In this document: in pieces, positions 5,538 to 15,100 of the stretch
Layout: each line of letters opens with the position of its first letter
How positions within the stretch are numbered: position 1 is the first letter of the stretch
IMG/VR virus record: IMGVR_UViG_3300028831_000218
Span: 1 to 21,336 of that record
Length of the DNA: 21,336 bases
From: a virus
Direction: 5' to 3' (one strand)
Translations under genes and position numbers: made by a program
The notes under the pieces: generated by a model
Seen by the model: only the letters and a program-made list of their open reading frames with translations
Database searches by the model: none
Told to the model about the DNA's origin: nothing

Positions 5538-8500
5538 TCACTTCATCAGAGCTACAACCTGGATAATGCCAGCCGTCACGTTCATGTTAGATGGACTACC
5601 GGAAACAGTCGCCATCTGTAGGTAATAGGTTCCCGTGCCGTTGAGAGTACCTACTGCTTTAAGGGGCATTACAGTTTCCGAGTACACTGTGGAAGCGCCG
5701 CCATAGGTGTTCTCTTGAAGAACATTACTGGCCCCGTCAATAATTCGTATCCGGGGTATAAACTTCAAGCCCGCCCCAGTGACCTCTGCCTTACCAAAAA
5801 CATCAATGAGTATAGCCGCCGCCCCAGAGGTAGAGATGGTAGCCTGACATATAGTGGTGTAGGTGCTTCCTATATTGTTGACCGCCGAAACCAGCGCCGT
5901 GACACTATTGGAAGTTACCTGATTGTCCACAATAGAGGCAGTTATGACCTTGCCGGCCTGCACCTGCCCGCTGCTGTTCAGTCCCGCGCTGACCCGACCG
6001 TCGGTAAGCTCAGTCGGGCGGCCAACTATGCCGGCACTCCAATTAGGACCACGCGCGGCGAAAATGTCGTCTACAAAGGCCCCGTCTACGCCGTTGTCGT
6101 AATAAACCCGGCACGTCGCCCGCACGGTCCCCGCTGGCGCGGCTACCGTCATCACCCCGACACGCGTCCAGTTCTGGCCGGTATAGACCAAGGGGTAAGG
6201 ATTACCGTCGCTGGTGTAGTTACCCCACCAATACCCGCAGCTGATTACCTGGGCACCAGTGTAGTCCAGAAAATCTACAAAGGGGACAATCCGGGTGCTC
6301 GCGCCACTGTTGCCGCGACACATGACCGTGAAGAAGATCTGCTCCCCTTCCGACATGGGGACGTCAACAAAATACTGTGAGTACCCGCTGCCCCCGCCGT
6401 TCCAGAACCTAGACTTGTTTCCAGAGTAGCCAAAGCCTGTGTAGAGGTTGTTCAGTCCCACGCCTTGCGGGTTAGCCTCCTCGGAGGTAGGGTTGGGCGC
6501 AAGGTTAGTCCCGGCGGTGGCCGTGAGGGAACCCGCGTACCCCAAGCCGCCGATGGTAACTTGGCCGCCACCCGCGCCAGCCAGAGAGCCGTTAGATCCT
6601 ATGCTCACTCCGCTGTTCAACGAAGCACCTAGGTTGCCGATGCCGTTGTAGAGCTGAACCCCGCTGAAATAGATGGAGCCATTGTACACCATCGGAGCCG
6701 GGCTGGTGCCTATACCCGTCAGGTTGCCGTAGGGGTCCAGGGCGATGCGGCTGTTGCGCTGGGCGTCGGTGTCGCCGGAGAACCCGAGTCCGGTGAGCTG
6801 AACTTGCCCGCCCCCGGCACCACTCAGAGCTCCACCGGAGCTGATGCTGACGAGAGTGTTCTGGATGCCCTCGGTGCCGGTTAGGGCGCTCAGGTTGCTC
6901 GGCCGACTTGCGAGGTTAGCCCAGATGCGATCGCTAAACGGGCCGAAGTCAATACCGGAGACAGTATTCCCAGGTGCGTAGGCGGCCACGCCTACGTACA
7001 AGACCAAGTTGGCACCCGTGGAGGCCGTGTAAACCACAGAACCATTGGCGTAATACCGAACATTCGCTCCGTCGTAGGTGATAGTCCACCGGGTTTGGGC
7101 AGTGTAGCCCGTGCCTAGGTCCGAGACTACAGTTCCGCTGTGAAAGATGTAGTAATGTCCGTCGCTGGACCTATCTATGGAGTAGGTTAGATACTGGTAG
7201 TTACCGTCCGTGATGTTGCTGGTCAGTCCGATAAACGTGTCGGTGGTGTCGATTATCCCTGATACATAAGCCGTGCCCGTGTAACTCTCGCGAGAGTAGA
7301 CGTTGTAGTCCCATACAGACGCGGCCGTCACTCTCTTAGTGACGGTGTTACCCACGATATTGTACGTCCCGCCGTGTCTGTCATACAGACTCAGGCCACC
7401 CGTGGTATTCATCGGGTAGGGGCCGTAGAGAATATCGGTAATGGAATACCCGTAAGTGCCGGTGTTATAGACGTCCAACACCTTTGGATACAGCACCTGA
7501 CCCGCTGGCGCGGGCGTGGTGAGGTAGATCTGGCCGTCTATCCAGCAAGCCACCTGCTGCCCGTCGTAGGTGAGAGCCACTCTGGTGGCCGCCGTGACAC
7601 TATACGGACCTGCTCCCGCTATCACGCTGCCGCTTTGGTACAGAGTTATGCTGATCTGCCCCGCAGTCAGGGACTGTATCTCCATGAGGTACTTGTTACC
7701 AGCTAGAGTGTAACTGGTGGCGTCTCCAAGAGCTAGACGATGGAGCCATCCGCTTCCCGCGTTCTGCAGAGTTGAGCTGGTTATGAACGCGCTGCCATAC
7801 AGCGCCTGACCTCTTGCGCCGCCCTCCTCCGAGCCGTGTGTGCCGATCTTGCTGACGCTGTTACCTACAATAGTCTCGTAAGAACCTAGAGCAGTCAGCA
7901 CGCCGCTGGTGCCGGCGTTCAAGCTGCCGGTGTAACCCAAGCCCGTGATAGTGACCTGCCCGCCGCCCGCGCCAAGCAGATTACCCCCCGAGCCGATGCT
8001 GATGAGAGTGTTCTGAATACCCTCACTTCCCGCCAAAGAACTCAGGTTGGTGGGCCGCCCCGTAAGGTTGGTACTCCAGATGGCCCCTAGGGTGGAGTCC
8101 ACCTCCGTTGTAGCCACCCTCAACAACGCCAGCTTGCAGGTCGTCCCTCCGTTCATCTGGGACTGAACGTAGACGGAAATGTACGCGGCTTTAGCGGGCA
8201 CGGGACCCACCGCGTCTTTCTTGAACACCCAGGTGTTAGCCGAGCCGGGAGATAATACTGCCGTCAATCCACCGATATAGGTGGCATTACTATCATAAAA
8301 GTTAAATCCAACCTGCCAGTAGCCCACGTTTATGGAAGTGTTAACCCACCCCGAAACGTAGAAATTACCAGCCCCGGCCGGTAGAGGAATTAGTCCCGGG
8401 TAACTATTGTTCATGTAGGCGCTGCCGTTGACTCCCCCGCTGGCCAGCCAGTAGTTGCCGGGGTCGCCAGTGCTGGCCACCACTCTGGTCAGGTTATTTA

Positions 8501-11500
8501 TCGCGGTCCACGGACTGGTGCCGCCGGCAAGCGCCGTATTGGCTACGAGGTTATCCCCGCTAGTGGCTGAGAGATCTCCCAGATAGCCCAAGCCCGTTAT
8601 AGAAACCTGACCACCGCCGGCTCCGGTGAGGGCTCCGCCGCTGCTGATGCTGATTAAGCTATTCTGAATAGTCTCCGAGCCGGCGAGGCCGGAGAGATTG
8701 GTGGGGCGTCCCGTGAGATTGGTGCTCCACGCAGCTCCCAAGGTTGGGTTGTCCTCGGTGCCCGCCTTGGGAGTCCACTGAGTGGGGGCGTCCCCCATCT
8801 CCAGCATTATGTCGTCCCAGTAGAGCGTGCCGTTAATGCCGTAGCAGCGCACTTCCAGAAAGCTGGGGCTGGCGCTGGTGGTAATGGTGACAGTTATTCT
8901 CTTCCACTGCCCGGTTGGGAAGCTGGTGGTCAGGGTAACGTCCTGACCAACTACCGTGCCGTCGTAAAGAAGTAGAGATCTGTTAGAGGTAGCGGCTCCG
9001 GTGATGCTGGCGACCCACAACCACCCGGAGAGGGTGTACTTGGTGCTGGGCAGTATCCCCGTGGTTAAGCGCTGATAAATGTAGTAGTCGCCCCCCGTGG
9101 TGGCACCTACGATCTTAAAGGACTTGCCCCCGCTGTGGTAAAAGTCAGTGGAGGAGGTCACGGTGAGAACGCCAGAAGTGGTCCAGCTGCCGGTGCCCAA
9201 CTCTGCCGAGGAGTTGTCCAGCATGTTCTGGCCACCCACGGCACCCAGGAAAGCCAGAGCTCCGGCCCCTAACCCCGGAAGAGTAACCTGCCCTCCGCCT
9301 GCACCGCTCAGCGCGCCGTTGCTGCCCACAGTGACTAGGGTGTTCTGGATGCCCTCGCTGCCGCTCAGGGCCGCGAGGTTACTCGGGCGGCCGGTAATGT
9401 TAACCGACCACACACCGCCCAGCGTAGCGTTCAGGTCGCCGGTGTAGCCCAGCCCGCCGATGGTAACTTGCCCGCCCCCAGCTCCGCTGAGGGCACCGTT
9501 AGCTCCTATGGTCACGGCTCCGTTGACCACGCCGTAGGTACCGCTGGTAGTCAGCACGTTGCCGCTGGCGTCCAGCAAGTCCCCACCCAGCTTGGGTAGA
9601 TTGTAGCCGCTGAAGTCCCTTACCCAAGCAGCCCACGCGCTCTCGCTAGAGCTGACCCGCAGCCACATCTGGCCGGCGTTGGTGCTGTTGCCGCTGGTGA
9701 ACCGCTGCTTGATGCTGCCGCCGCTACTGTCCGTCCAGTCAACCCACGTCTCCAGCACGCCGTAGTTGCCCAGCCCGCTGAGCCCTATGTCGCTGGCGGC
9801 CTTGAACTCGCGCGCCACCTTCATGGGGAAGTTGGAGCGGTACCAGCTGGGCAGCTGATTGCTGCCGCGCGTGTCCGTAACACCGTCAAAGGTGGCGTTG
9901 AGCGCGCCGGTGTAGCCCAGCCCGCCTATGGTCACCTGTCCGCCGCCAGCGCCGCTGAGAGCGCCCGCGATGCTGATTGTGACGTAGCTGTTCTGAATGG
10001 AGCTGTCGGTCAGCAGAGTGCCGCCGCTGTTAGTCAGGTTGGTGCCGGCAACGGCACCGATGCTGCTGACGCCAGGCCACGTGCTCCCGTTCCAACGGGA
10101 CAGATACTGAGTGCTGGGTCTATACCACAGGTCGCCTATAGCAGTGGCGGTAGGCTGGGTCTCGGTGAAATACGTGGTCACCTTGCCGTCAGCAGTAGCC
10201 TGAGCCCCGGCCGCGTTGGTCAGCGCCAGCGCCACGCGAGTGTCCGTAACCTCCTGCCACACTGACCCGTTGTAGCGGTACAGCCTGTTGCCGTCGTCAG
10301 TGTCGAACCACAGATCGTTGGTGGCCGCCCCGGTGGGCGCGCTGGTCTGGTAGAACAGCGTGATGGCGGTGTTAGCCGCCGCCAAGGCGCTGAGAATGCC
10401 GGCACCGTAGGCGTCGTCTCCGTGCAGCACTATCAGCTTGATGGTGCTGGTGGTGCCGTCAGCCGTTGTCACCGTAACCAGCACCCAGCTGGTCAGCACG
10501 GAGTTAATCAAGTCGGTTAGGGCCAGCGTACGGGTGGTGCCGCTGCCCGTCAGGTTGACGGAGTTGCCCAGGTTGTCAACGGCTGTGAAGGTGTACGGCG
10601 TGGTGACGTTGGTGCCCGTGGCGGTAACGGTGGCGGTCTGGCCGCCGGGGCTGGCGTTGTTGTTATTGTCGTAATAGAAGTGAGTACGGTCCGTGGTCAG
10701 CACCAAGTTCTTGGGGCTGGCCCCCTTGCTCTTGGCGAGGGTAAAATTCTCCGAGACCGAGAACTCTCCCAGCGTGGCGCTGAGGGTCACCGTGGCCGTG
10801 TCGGCGCCGGGGTCGCTGACGGTGAACTTGCCGTCCGTCCCAATGGTCAGCCAGCTGCTGCCGGTGACGTTGCGGAACTGAACCTGCCCTATGTCGTTAA
10901 TCTGGGTCTGGTTTAGGAAGACCTTAAACTCGCCCTGATAGGTGTAGCTACCACCGCTGCCGTCGCTGGCGGTGGCTACAAAGATCTTGCTGTCCTTGAG
11001 GAAGCCGTTCAGGGTCTGGCGCGGCAGCGGGAAGCTGTCCACTGACTGCACCGTCATGTTCTTGGCGTAATTAGTCTTAACGCGGTACAGCTCGTTGGGG
11101 CTGGCCTGCTTCTGCAGAGCTGCCACGTCCTCCTGCCGCACGCTGACGCTGGGCGTGCGGAACTTGAACTGGCGGACCGCGAACTTACCAGCGCGGGTGA
11201 CAAACCAGAAGCCGTTGAAGCTGGCGCACAGGGTCTCCACCACCTCGTCAACCTGCAGGTCGGGCTCGCTGATGAACACGCCCTCAAAGGCGTAGGGCGC
11301 GTCCGTGGCAGCCTGCGCAAACAGGGTCAGGTCCAGGTCGCTGTCGGTTAGTCCGGCCTTGTCCTTTATCAGGTTCTTCACAAGATCCGGCACGTTGGTC
11401 AGGCTGCTGTAGGCCCCCGCAGCGTCCACGGTCAGGTCGCCCGCGGGCTTGGCCCCCAGCTTGAAGAACCCCTCGGCCAAGCACGTGCCGAAGAAGCCGA

Positions 11501-12170
11501 CCGGCACCGTGGCGCTCTGCAGAGCTGCGTAGTTGGCAAAGTCGCTGTAGGGGGTCAGAGCTACCCCGCGGTCGTACACCTTATTTATCCAAGCCAGCGC
11601 GCCGTCGTGCACCTGGAATATCAGGCGGCTGTTGTCAACCGGAACCGGGGTAATGTTGCGGGCCGTGCCGAGCAGCAGCGGCTTGCGGCGCTGCTGCAGG
11701 TCCAAGCCACCCTCCTTGCCGCCGCTGCCGGCGTACACGTTGGGCTGAATGGGCTTGGCCAGCTTGTAGCTGTTGTCCCGCAGCGCCAGGACCAAGTTGT
11801 CCCCGTCGGCGGTGATCTCGAGGCTGCTGCCCACAAACTCAGTGGTAAAGCTGCCGTAGCTAGCTCCCGGCACCCCGCGCTTGACGGTTACTGTTCTACC
11901 GTCCCAGTTGTAGCCCAGCAGGTAGTCCAGCAGGCCGTCCACGTTGTTGATGCTGGCGCTGCCGCTGCTGATCTGCGTGCCCCCCGGCACGTTCTGCTCG
12001 AACACGGAGGTCTCGTGGCTGAAGCCCTGCCGCAGCCGCAGAAAATACGGGGTTGTCTGCGCCAACGTAGCGTCGTCGGGCAGATTGTTGGCGAAAAAGA
12101 CGTTCTTGGTGGTGCCGGCCACGGGGTCGTAGGGCTGGCACTCCAGAAGATAGGCCCAACCAGTGCTCAT
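5538..12170 (-). CDS. Giant tail-tip/receptor-binding protein with hub-like N-terminus
   Basis: A 2210-residue protein encoded directly after the tape measure gene; probably the tail tip plus host-binding fibre. Residues about 1-375 resemble the N-terminal part of a phage hub family: PYFLRLRQG, a GxxSINNVDGLLDYL segment (family: G.I.L.N.DG.LD.L), GRTVTVKRG, YAGSGG, KPLLLGTARNITPV, VYDRGVAL, and NELYRVKTNYAKNMTVQ near residue 372, where the homology I recognise stops. Residues about 385-590 look Ig-like. About 610-690 carries two DLW....LYR/SRWNGS.W elements common in tail tips. About 735-850 is a fibre-type domain (RQR, SAWAAWVRDF). From about 870 to 2045 come a repeated linker and five carbohydrate-binding/LamG-like domains. 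The C-terminal 150 residues (from VSAGLNSSG) form a beta-rich cap. The ATG at 12170 has only a weak AAGAGA upstream. No protease or depolymerase active site was recognised. Confidence 0.8.
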   Translation of the reverse strand: MSTGWAYLLECQPYDPVAGTTKNVFFANNLPDDATLAQTTPYFLRLRQGFSHETSVFEQNVPGGTQISSGSASINNVDGLLDYLLGYNWDGRTVTVKRGVPGASYGSFTTEFVGSSLEITADGDNLVLALRDNSYKLAKPIQPNVYAGSGGKEGGLDLQQRRKPLLLGTARNITPVPVDNSRLIFQVHDGALAWINKVYDRGVALTPYSDFANYAALQSATVPVGFFGTCLAEGFFKLGAKPAGDLTVDAAGAYSSLTNVPDLVKNLIKDKAGLTDSDLDLTLFAQAATDAPYAFEGVFISEPDLQVDEVVETLCASFNGFWFVTRAGKFAVRQFKFRTPSVSVRQEDVAALQKQASPNELYRVKTNYAKNMTVQSVDSFPLPRQTLNGFLKDSKIFVATASDGSGGSYTYQGEFKVFLNQTQINDIGQVQFRNVTGSSWLTIGTDGKFTVSDPGADTATVTLSATLGEFSVSENFTLAKSKGASPKNLVLTTDRTHFYYDNNNNASPGGQTATVTATGTNVTTPYTFTAVDNLGNSVNLTGSGTTRTLALTDLINSVLTSWVLVTVTTADGTTSTIKLIVLHGDDAYGAGILSALAAANTAITLFYQTSAPTGAATNDLWFDTDDGNRLYRYNGSVWQEVTDTRVALALTNAAGAQATADGKVTTYFTETQPTATAIGDLWYRPSTQYLSRWNGSTWPGVSSIGAVAGTNLTNSGGTLLTDSSIQNSYVTISIAGALSGAGGGQVTIGGLGYTGALNATFDGVTDTRGSNQLPSWYRSNFPMKVAREFKAASDIGLSGLGNYGVLETWVDWTDSSGGSIKQRFTSGNSTNAGQMWLRVSSSESAWAAWVRDFSGYNLPKLGGDLLDASGNVLTTSGTYGVVNGAVTIGANGALSGAGGGQVTIGGLGYTGDLNATLGGVWSVNITGRPSNLAALSGSEGIQNTLVTVGSNGALSGAGGGQVTLPGLGAGALAFLGAVGGQNMLDNSSAELGTGSWTTSGVLTVTSSTDFYHSGGKSFKIVGATTGGDYYIYQRLTTGILPSTKYTLSGWLWVASITGAATSNRSLLLYDGTVVGQDVTLTTSFPTGQWKRITVTITTSASPSFLEVRCYGINGTLYWDDIMLEMGDAPTQWTPKAGTEDNPTLGAAWSTNLTGRPTNLSGLAGSETIQNSLISISSGGALTGAGGGQVSITGLGYLGDLSATSGDNLVANTALAGGTSPWTAINNLTRVVASTGDPGNYWLASGGVNGSAYMNNSYPGLIPLPAGAGNFYVSGWVNTSINVGYWQVGFNFYDSNATYIGGLTAVLSPGSANTWVFKKDAVGPVPAKAAYISVYVQSQMNGGTTCKLALLRVATTEVDSTLGAIWSTNLTGRPTNLSSLAGSEGIQNTLISIGSGGNLLGAGGGQVTITGLGYTGSLNAGTSGVLTALGSYETIVGNSVSKIGTHGSEEGGARGQALYGSAFITSSTLQNAGSGWLHRLALGDATSYTLAGNKYLMEIQSLTAGQISITLYQSGSVIAGAGPYSVTAATRVALTYDGQQVACWIDGQIYLTTPAPAGQVLYPKVLDVYNTGTYGYSITDILYGPYPMNTTGGLSLYDRHGGTYNIVGNTVTKRVTAASVWDYNVYSRESYTGTAYVSGIIDTTDTFIGLTSNITDGNYQYLTYSIDRSSDGHYYIFHSGTVVSDLGTGYTAQTRWTITYDGANVRYYANGSVVYTASTGANLVLYVGVAAYAPGNTVSGIDFGPFSDRIWANLASRPSNLSALTGTEGIQNTLVSISSGGALSGAGGGQVQLTGLGFSGDTDAQRNSRIALDPYGNLTGIGTSPAPMVYNGSIYFSGVQLYNGIGNLGASLNSGVSIGSNGSLAGAGGGQVTIGGLGYAGSLTATAGTNLAPNPTSEEANPQGVGLNNLYTGFGYSGNKSRFWNGGGSGYSQYFVDVPMSEGEQIFFTVMCRGNSGASTRIVPFVDFLDYTGAQVISCGYWWGNYTSDGNPYPLVYTGQNWTRVGVMTVAAPAGTVRATCRVYYDNGVDGAFVDDIFAARGPNWSAGIVGRPTELTDGRVSAGLNSSGQVQAGKVITASIVDNQVTSNSVTALVSAVNNIGSTYTTICQATISTSGAAAILIDVFGKAEVTGAGLKFIPRIRIIDGASNVLQENTYGGASTVYSETVMPLKAVGTLNGTGTYYLQMATVSGSPSNMNVTAGIIQVVALMK
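6505..9985 (-). repeat. Seven copies of a GAGGGQV...GLG linker inside the tail-tip gene
   Basis: The segment (A/S/N)L.GAGGGQV....GLG(Y/F/A) occurs seven times in the encoded protein, at about 9895-9980, 9425-9515, 9250-9335, 8570-8655, 7918-8010, 6781-6850 and 6520-6600. Most copies are preceded by a second conserved element, W(S/A)..(L/I)..RP(S/T)NL..L.G(S/T)E.IQN(T/S)L(V/I)(S/T)I, seen about 9340-9410, 8650-8735, 7995-8075 and 6840-6920; a diverged form (WSAGIVGRPTEL) lies near 6010-6050. The blocks are diverged at DNA level. Together they make a composite linker of about 50 residues that separates dissimilar domains. Confidence 0.85.
6935..7895 (-). repeat. Tandem pair of LamG-like domains in the tail-tip gene
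   Basis: Two adjacent beta-rich domains of about 150 residues each, encoded at about 7895-7410 and 7390-6935, share a register: ETIVGNSVSK against YNIVGNTVTK near the start, RVALTYDGQQVACWIDG against RWTITYDGANVRYYANG in the middle, and ILYGPYP against IDFGPFS at the end. They look like a diverged tandem duplication of a laminin G/concanavalin-type fold, suggesting ligand binding. The family assignment is by eye. Confidence 0.6.
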
Positions 12171-12182
12171 TTAGAAAGTCTC

Positions 12183-15100
12183 TTAGTAAATGCCCGTCCA
12201 GTCTATGGTACTGAGGTCAAACGGGTTAAAGCCACTGCCGCTCAGGTTTACCGTACTAGGGTCTATACCCTGCGCTGCCAAGCTGTCTAGCATCTGCTGG
12301 AGCAAGACGTTGGTCTCTGTTAGAGTTGCTCCCACGTCCTGAGTGGCGGTGGTGGTAGCGGCGGTAGCCGCCGCGGTGCTCGCGGTGTTGGCCACGACTG
12401 CCGAGTTGGCGTCCAGTATCTGCTGCTGGATCTCGGCGATGCTGGGCAGAGCCGGAAGATCCTCGGGATTGGTTGCGGTGGCCAGCCCACTGGCGTCGGC
12501 CGGGGCGTTGGCGCTGACGTACTTGAGGAAGTCCGTCACCTGGGTGAATACACTGAAAAAGTCGGTGCTGCTACTGTAAAGCGTCTGGGCCGCGCTCAGG
12601 TAGTCCTGGCTCAGCTGGCCCAGCTGATCCACGTGACTGTAGTCACCGCTGGCAATCTGGCTGGTCAGTCCGCCGTAGGCCGCCTGCGCGTTGCTGAATA
12701 TGGTCTGAGGAGCCAGCGGACTGCTGTCCGTGGCCGTCAGCTGACGCAGAAGATCGTCCGCGGCCGACTTGATGGAGTTGGTGGCCTGCTCGGCGTACTT
12801 TTTCACCAGCTCCGTGCGCTGCAGGCCGTAGTAACGCTCCACCTCCGCTAGATCGCCACCCACCGCGTTAGCGTCCCTCACGCTGTTCTGGTAGTCCTTG
12901 ATCAGCTGGTTGTACTCACCCATAATGGGGTCGGTGATCCCCAGAATGCCCTGGCTGATGCTGAAGTTAAAGTCGTCCTTCTGCTGCTTGAGCATCTTGT
13001 TGTAGGCATTGGTCAGATCGTTGGTGCTGATACCGAGCGCCTTGCTCTGGCGCAGCAGGGAGTTGTAACTCTTGGTGAGGTCCTGGTTCTGCTTCTCCAG
13101 CTGGGTAGTCACCTTGGCTAGATCAACAAAGTCCAGGTAGCTCTTACCAACGCCAAGGTCCTGACTCAGATCGTCGGCCGTCTTAGCCGTGCTGTTCTTA
13201 GCGATAGTCTGGTAGATGGGATTAAGGTCGGCAAACTTACCGGCGTTTATCTGGGTCTTCAGAGCGAACGCCGCCAGCTCGTCAGGCGTTCCAATCAAGT
13301 AGTCCACGCCCGCCGTGCCCTTGGGACGGCCCTTTTTGTCAACCGCGCCGGTGGTGCTGTAAAAGGTCTTTACGTCGCCCTTGATCTTCTTGGCCGTGCC
13401 AAAGGTGCCGTAGTCGCCGGCCCGCAAGTAGCTGCCGAGCTGGTCGGCTACACGAGTAAAGAAGCCGGAGGTCGCGTCCGCAGCATCCTGCACACCTTGC
13501 CTGTCGCCCTTGTCCTTGCTGGTGATTGTACCCAGCTTGAGGCGACCGTCCTCGCCAACAGTGATGCTGCCCTTGGCCTGTGGCTTCTTGCTGTGACCAA
13601 GCAAGCCCAGGCCCAGGCCCACAACAGCGCCCACCGCCGCTCCCACCGGACCAAACTGCGCTCCGGCGGCGGCTCCTCCCAGAACCTTGCTGCCCACCCG
13701 GCCGAGGCCCAGAGCCTTGCCTATCTGACTACCCACCTCAAAGGCAGCGAAAGCCTGACCCGCCACGCCGGCTACCTTGCCCAGACCCTTGCCCAGCGCG
13801 CCCAGCCGCGCGCCAAAGGTCTGCGCCGTGCCCTTAAAGGCGCTGCCTATATCCTTAAAGCCGTCCGTCAGAGTCTTGAAGTTGCTGACCATGCTTGTCA
13901 CGCCCGTCTTGGGGTCAGTGACGGCCCGCTTAGAGCTGAATAGGCGCTTCAGGGGCTCAAAATAGCTAGTAGCGCTGTTAAAAGTGGTCAGGGGGTTAAG
14001 AGGAGTTTCCGGCTTAGTAGCCGTGACTACGATGGGCTGTACGCCGAAGTTATCGTCCGGAATCTGCGAACCCGCAGCGGACATCAAGCCCGAGGTAATT
14101 CTAGAAAGGGACGGCGACCCGGTGGCATAGGTTACGGGATTGTTGTTGCGGTTGCCGCTGTCAAACAGACTGCTGAGTACCGGAATGCCCGCTGTAGCGG
14201 CAGCCAGAAAACCACCCGCGCCCATAACCCCTTGCACGGGATTATTCATGCTGAGTATCTGGCCCGTGTCGGAACTTACAGCAGTCTTACCCGCATTCAA
14301 GGCATTGTTCAGTGTGCCCGTAAACATCTGCCCCAGAAACTGCTTTAGCGGATTGTACAGGACAAAGTCCAGTATAGTCTTCTTCAGGTCCTTAAAAATC
14401 CCCCCGATGGTCTTCAGGAACGACTTCCCGCTCTCTGCCCCTTCCCGGAAGCCGTCCACAATCGCGTCGGCAAAATCCTGCCCTACCTGCTGGAGCTTGG
14501 TGAAGATTTCCTTAGACTTTTCGGCTTCCCTGCGAGTCTTAATCAGTTCGGTACGCGCGGCCACCTCAGCGTTGATGTTTACGTTATTCAGGCCCTTTTC
14601 CCTGAGTTCCCTCTGCAGCTTAATCAGCTCGAGAGTATCCTCTATATCCTGCTCGCGGGCTCCGTGCGCGTACAAGCTGGCCTCGGCCTGCAGATTCATT
14701 ATCTCTACCTCGGCCGAGCGGGCGTCTGTGGAAGCCTGAATGGCGTCAGCCACGTCTAGTACGGCCATCTTCTCGCGAGTTAGATCGTCCACCCTATTCT
14801 GGTAATTCTCCGGGTTTACCCCCTTTGCGGCTACCTGGGCCTCCTGGCGGGCCTGAGCCTCACGCAGTGCTCGGCCTCCCTCCAGAGCCGCGGTGACTAG
14901 GTCTACACCCTTAGCAGAAACGCCGCGCACAGCCGTACCCACCAGCGTGTCGCCGGTCTTGGTAGCCCTCTCAAACTCCGACTCAGCTATCTGCTTAACA
15001 ATCTCGGCTTCTTTCTTCTTCTCCGCGTTCAGACGCTGAGTAGCGGTGAGGTAGTCTAGAATGACTTTCTCGCCCTGCTCGTACGTGATATTTTGGGCGT

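Noticed and set aside
5715-6380. 221-codon plus-strand frame with normal-looking composition
   Set aside because: It lies wholly antisense to the C-terminal part of the tail-tip gene, has no ribosome binding site or domain, and no other plus-strand gene exists in the window.
13497-14739. Several 85-199 codon plus-strand frames inside the tape measure gene
   Set aside because: All are antisense shadows of the tape measure frame, Arg/Pro/Leu/Ser-rich, with no coding features of their own.
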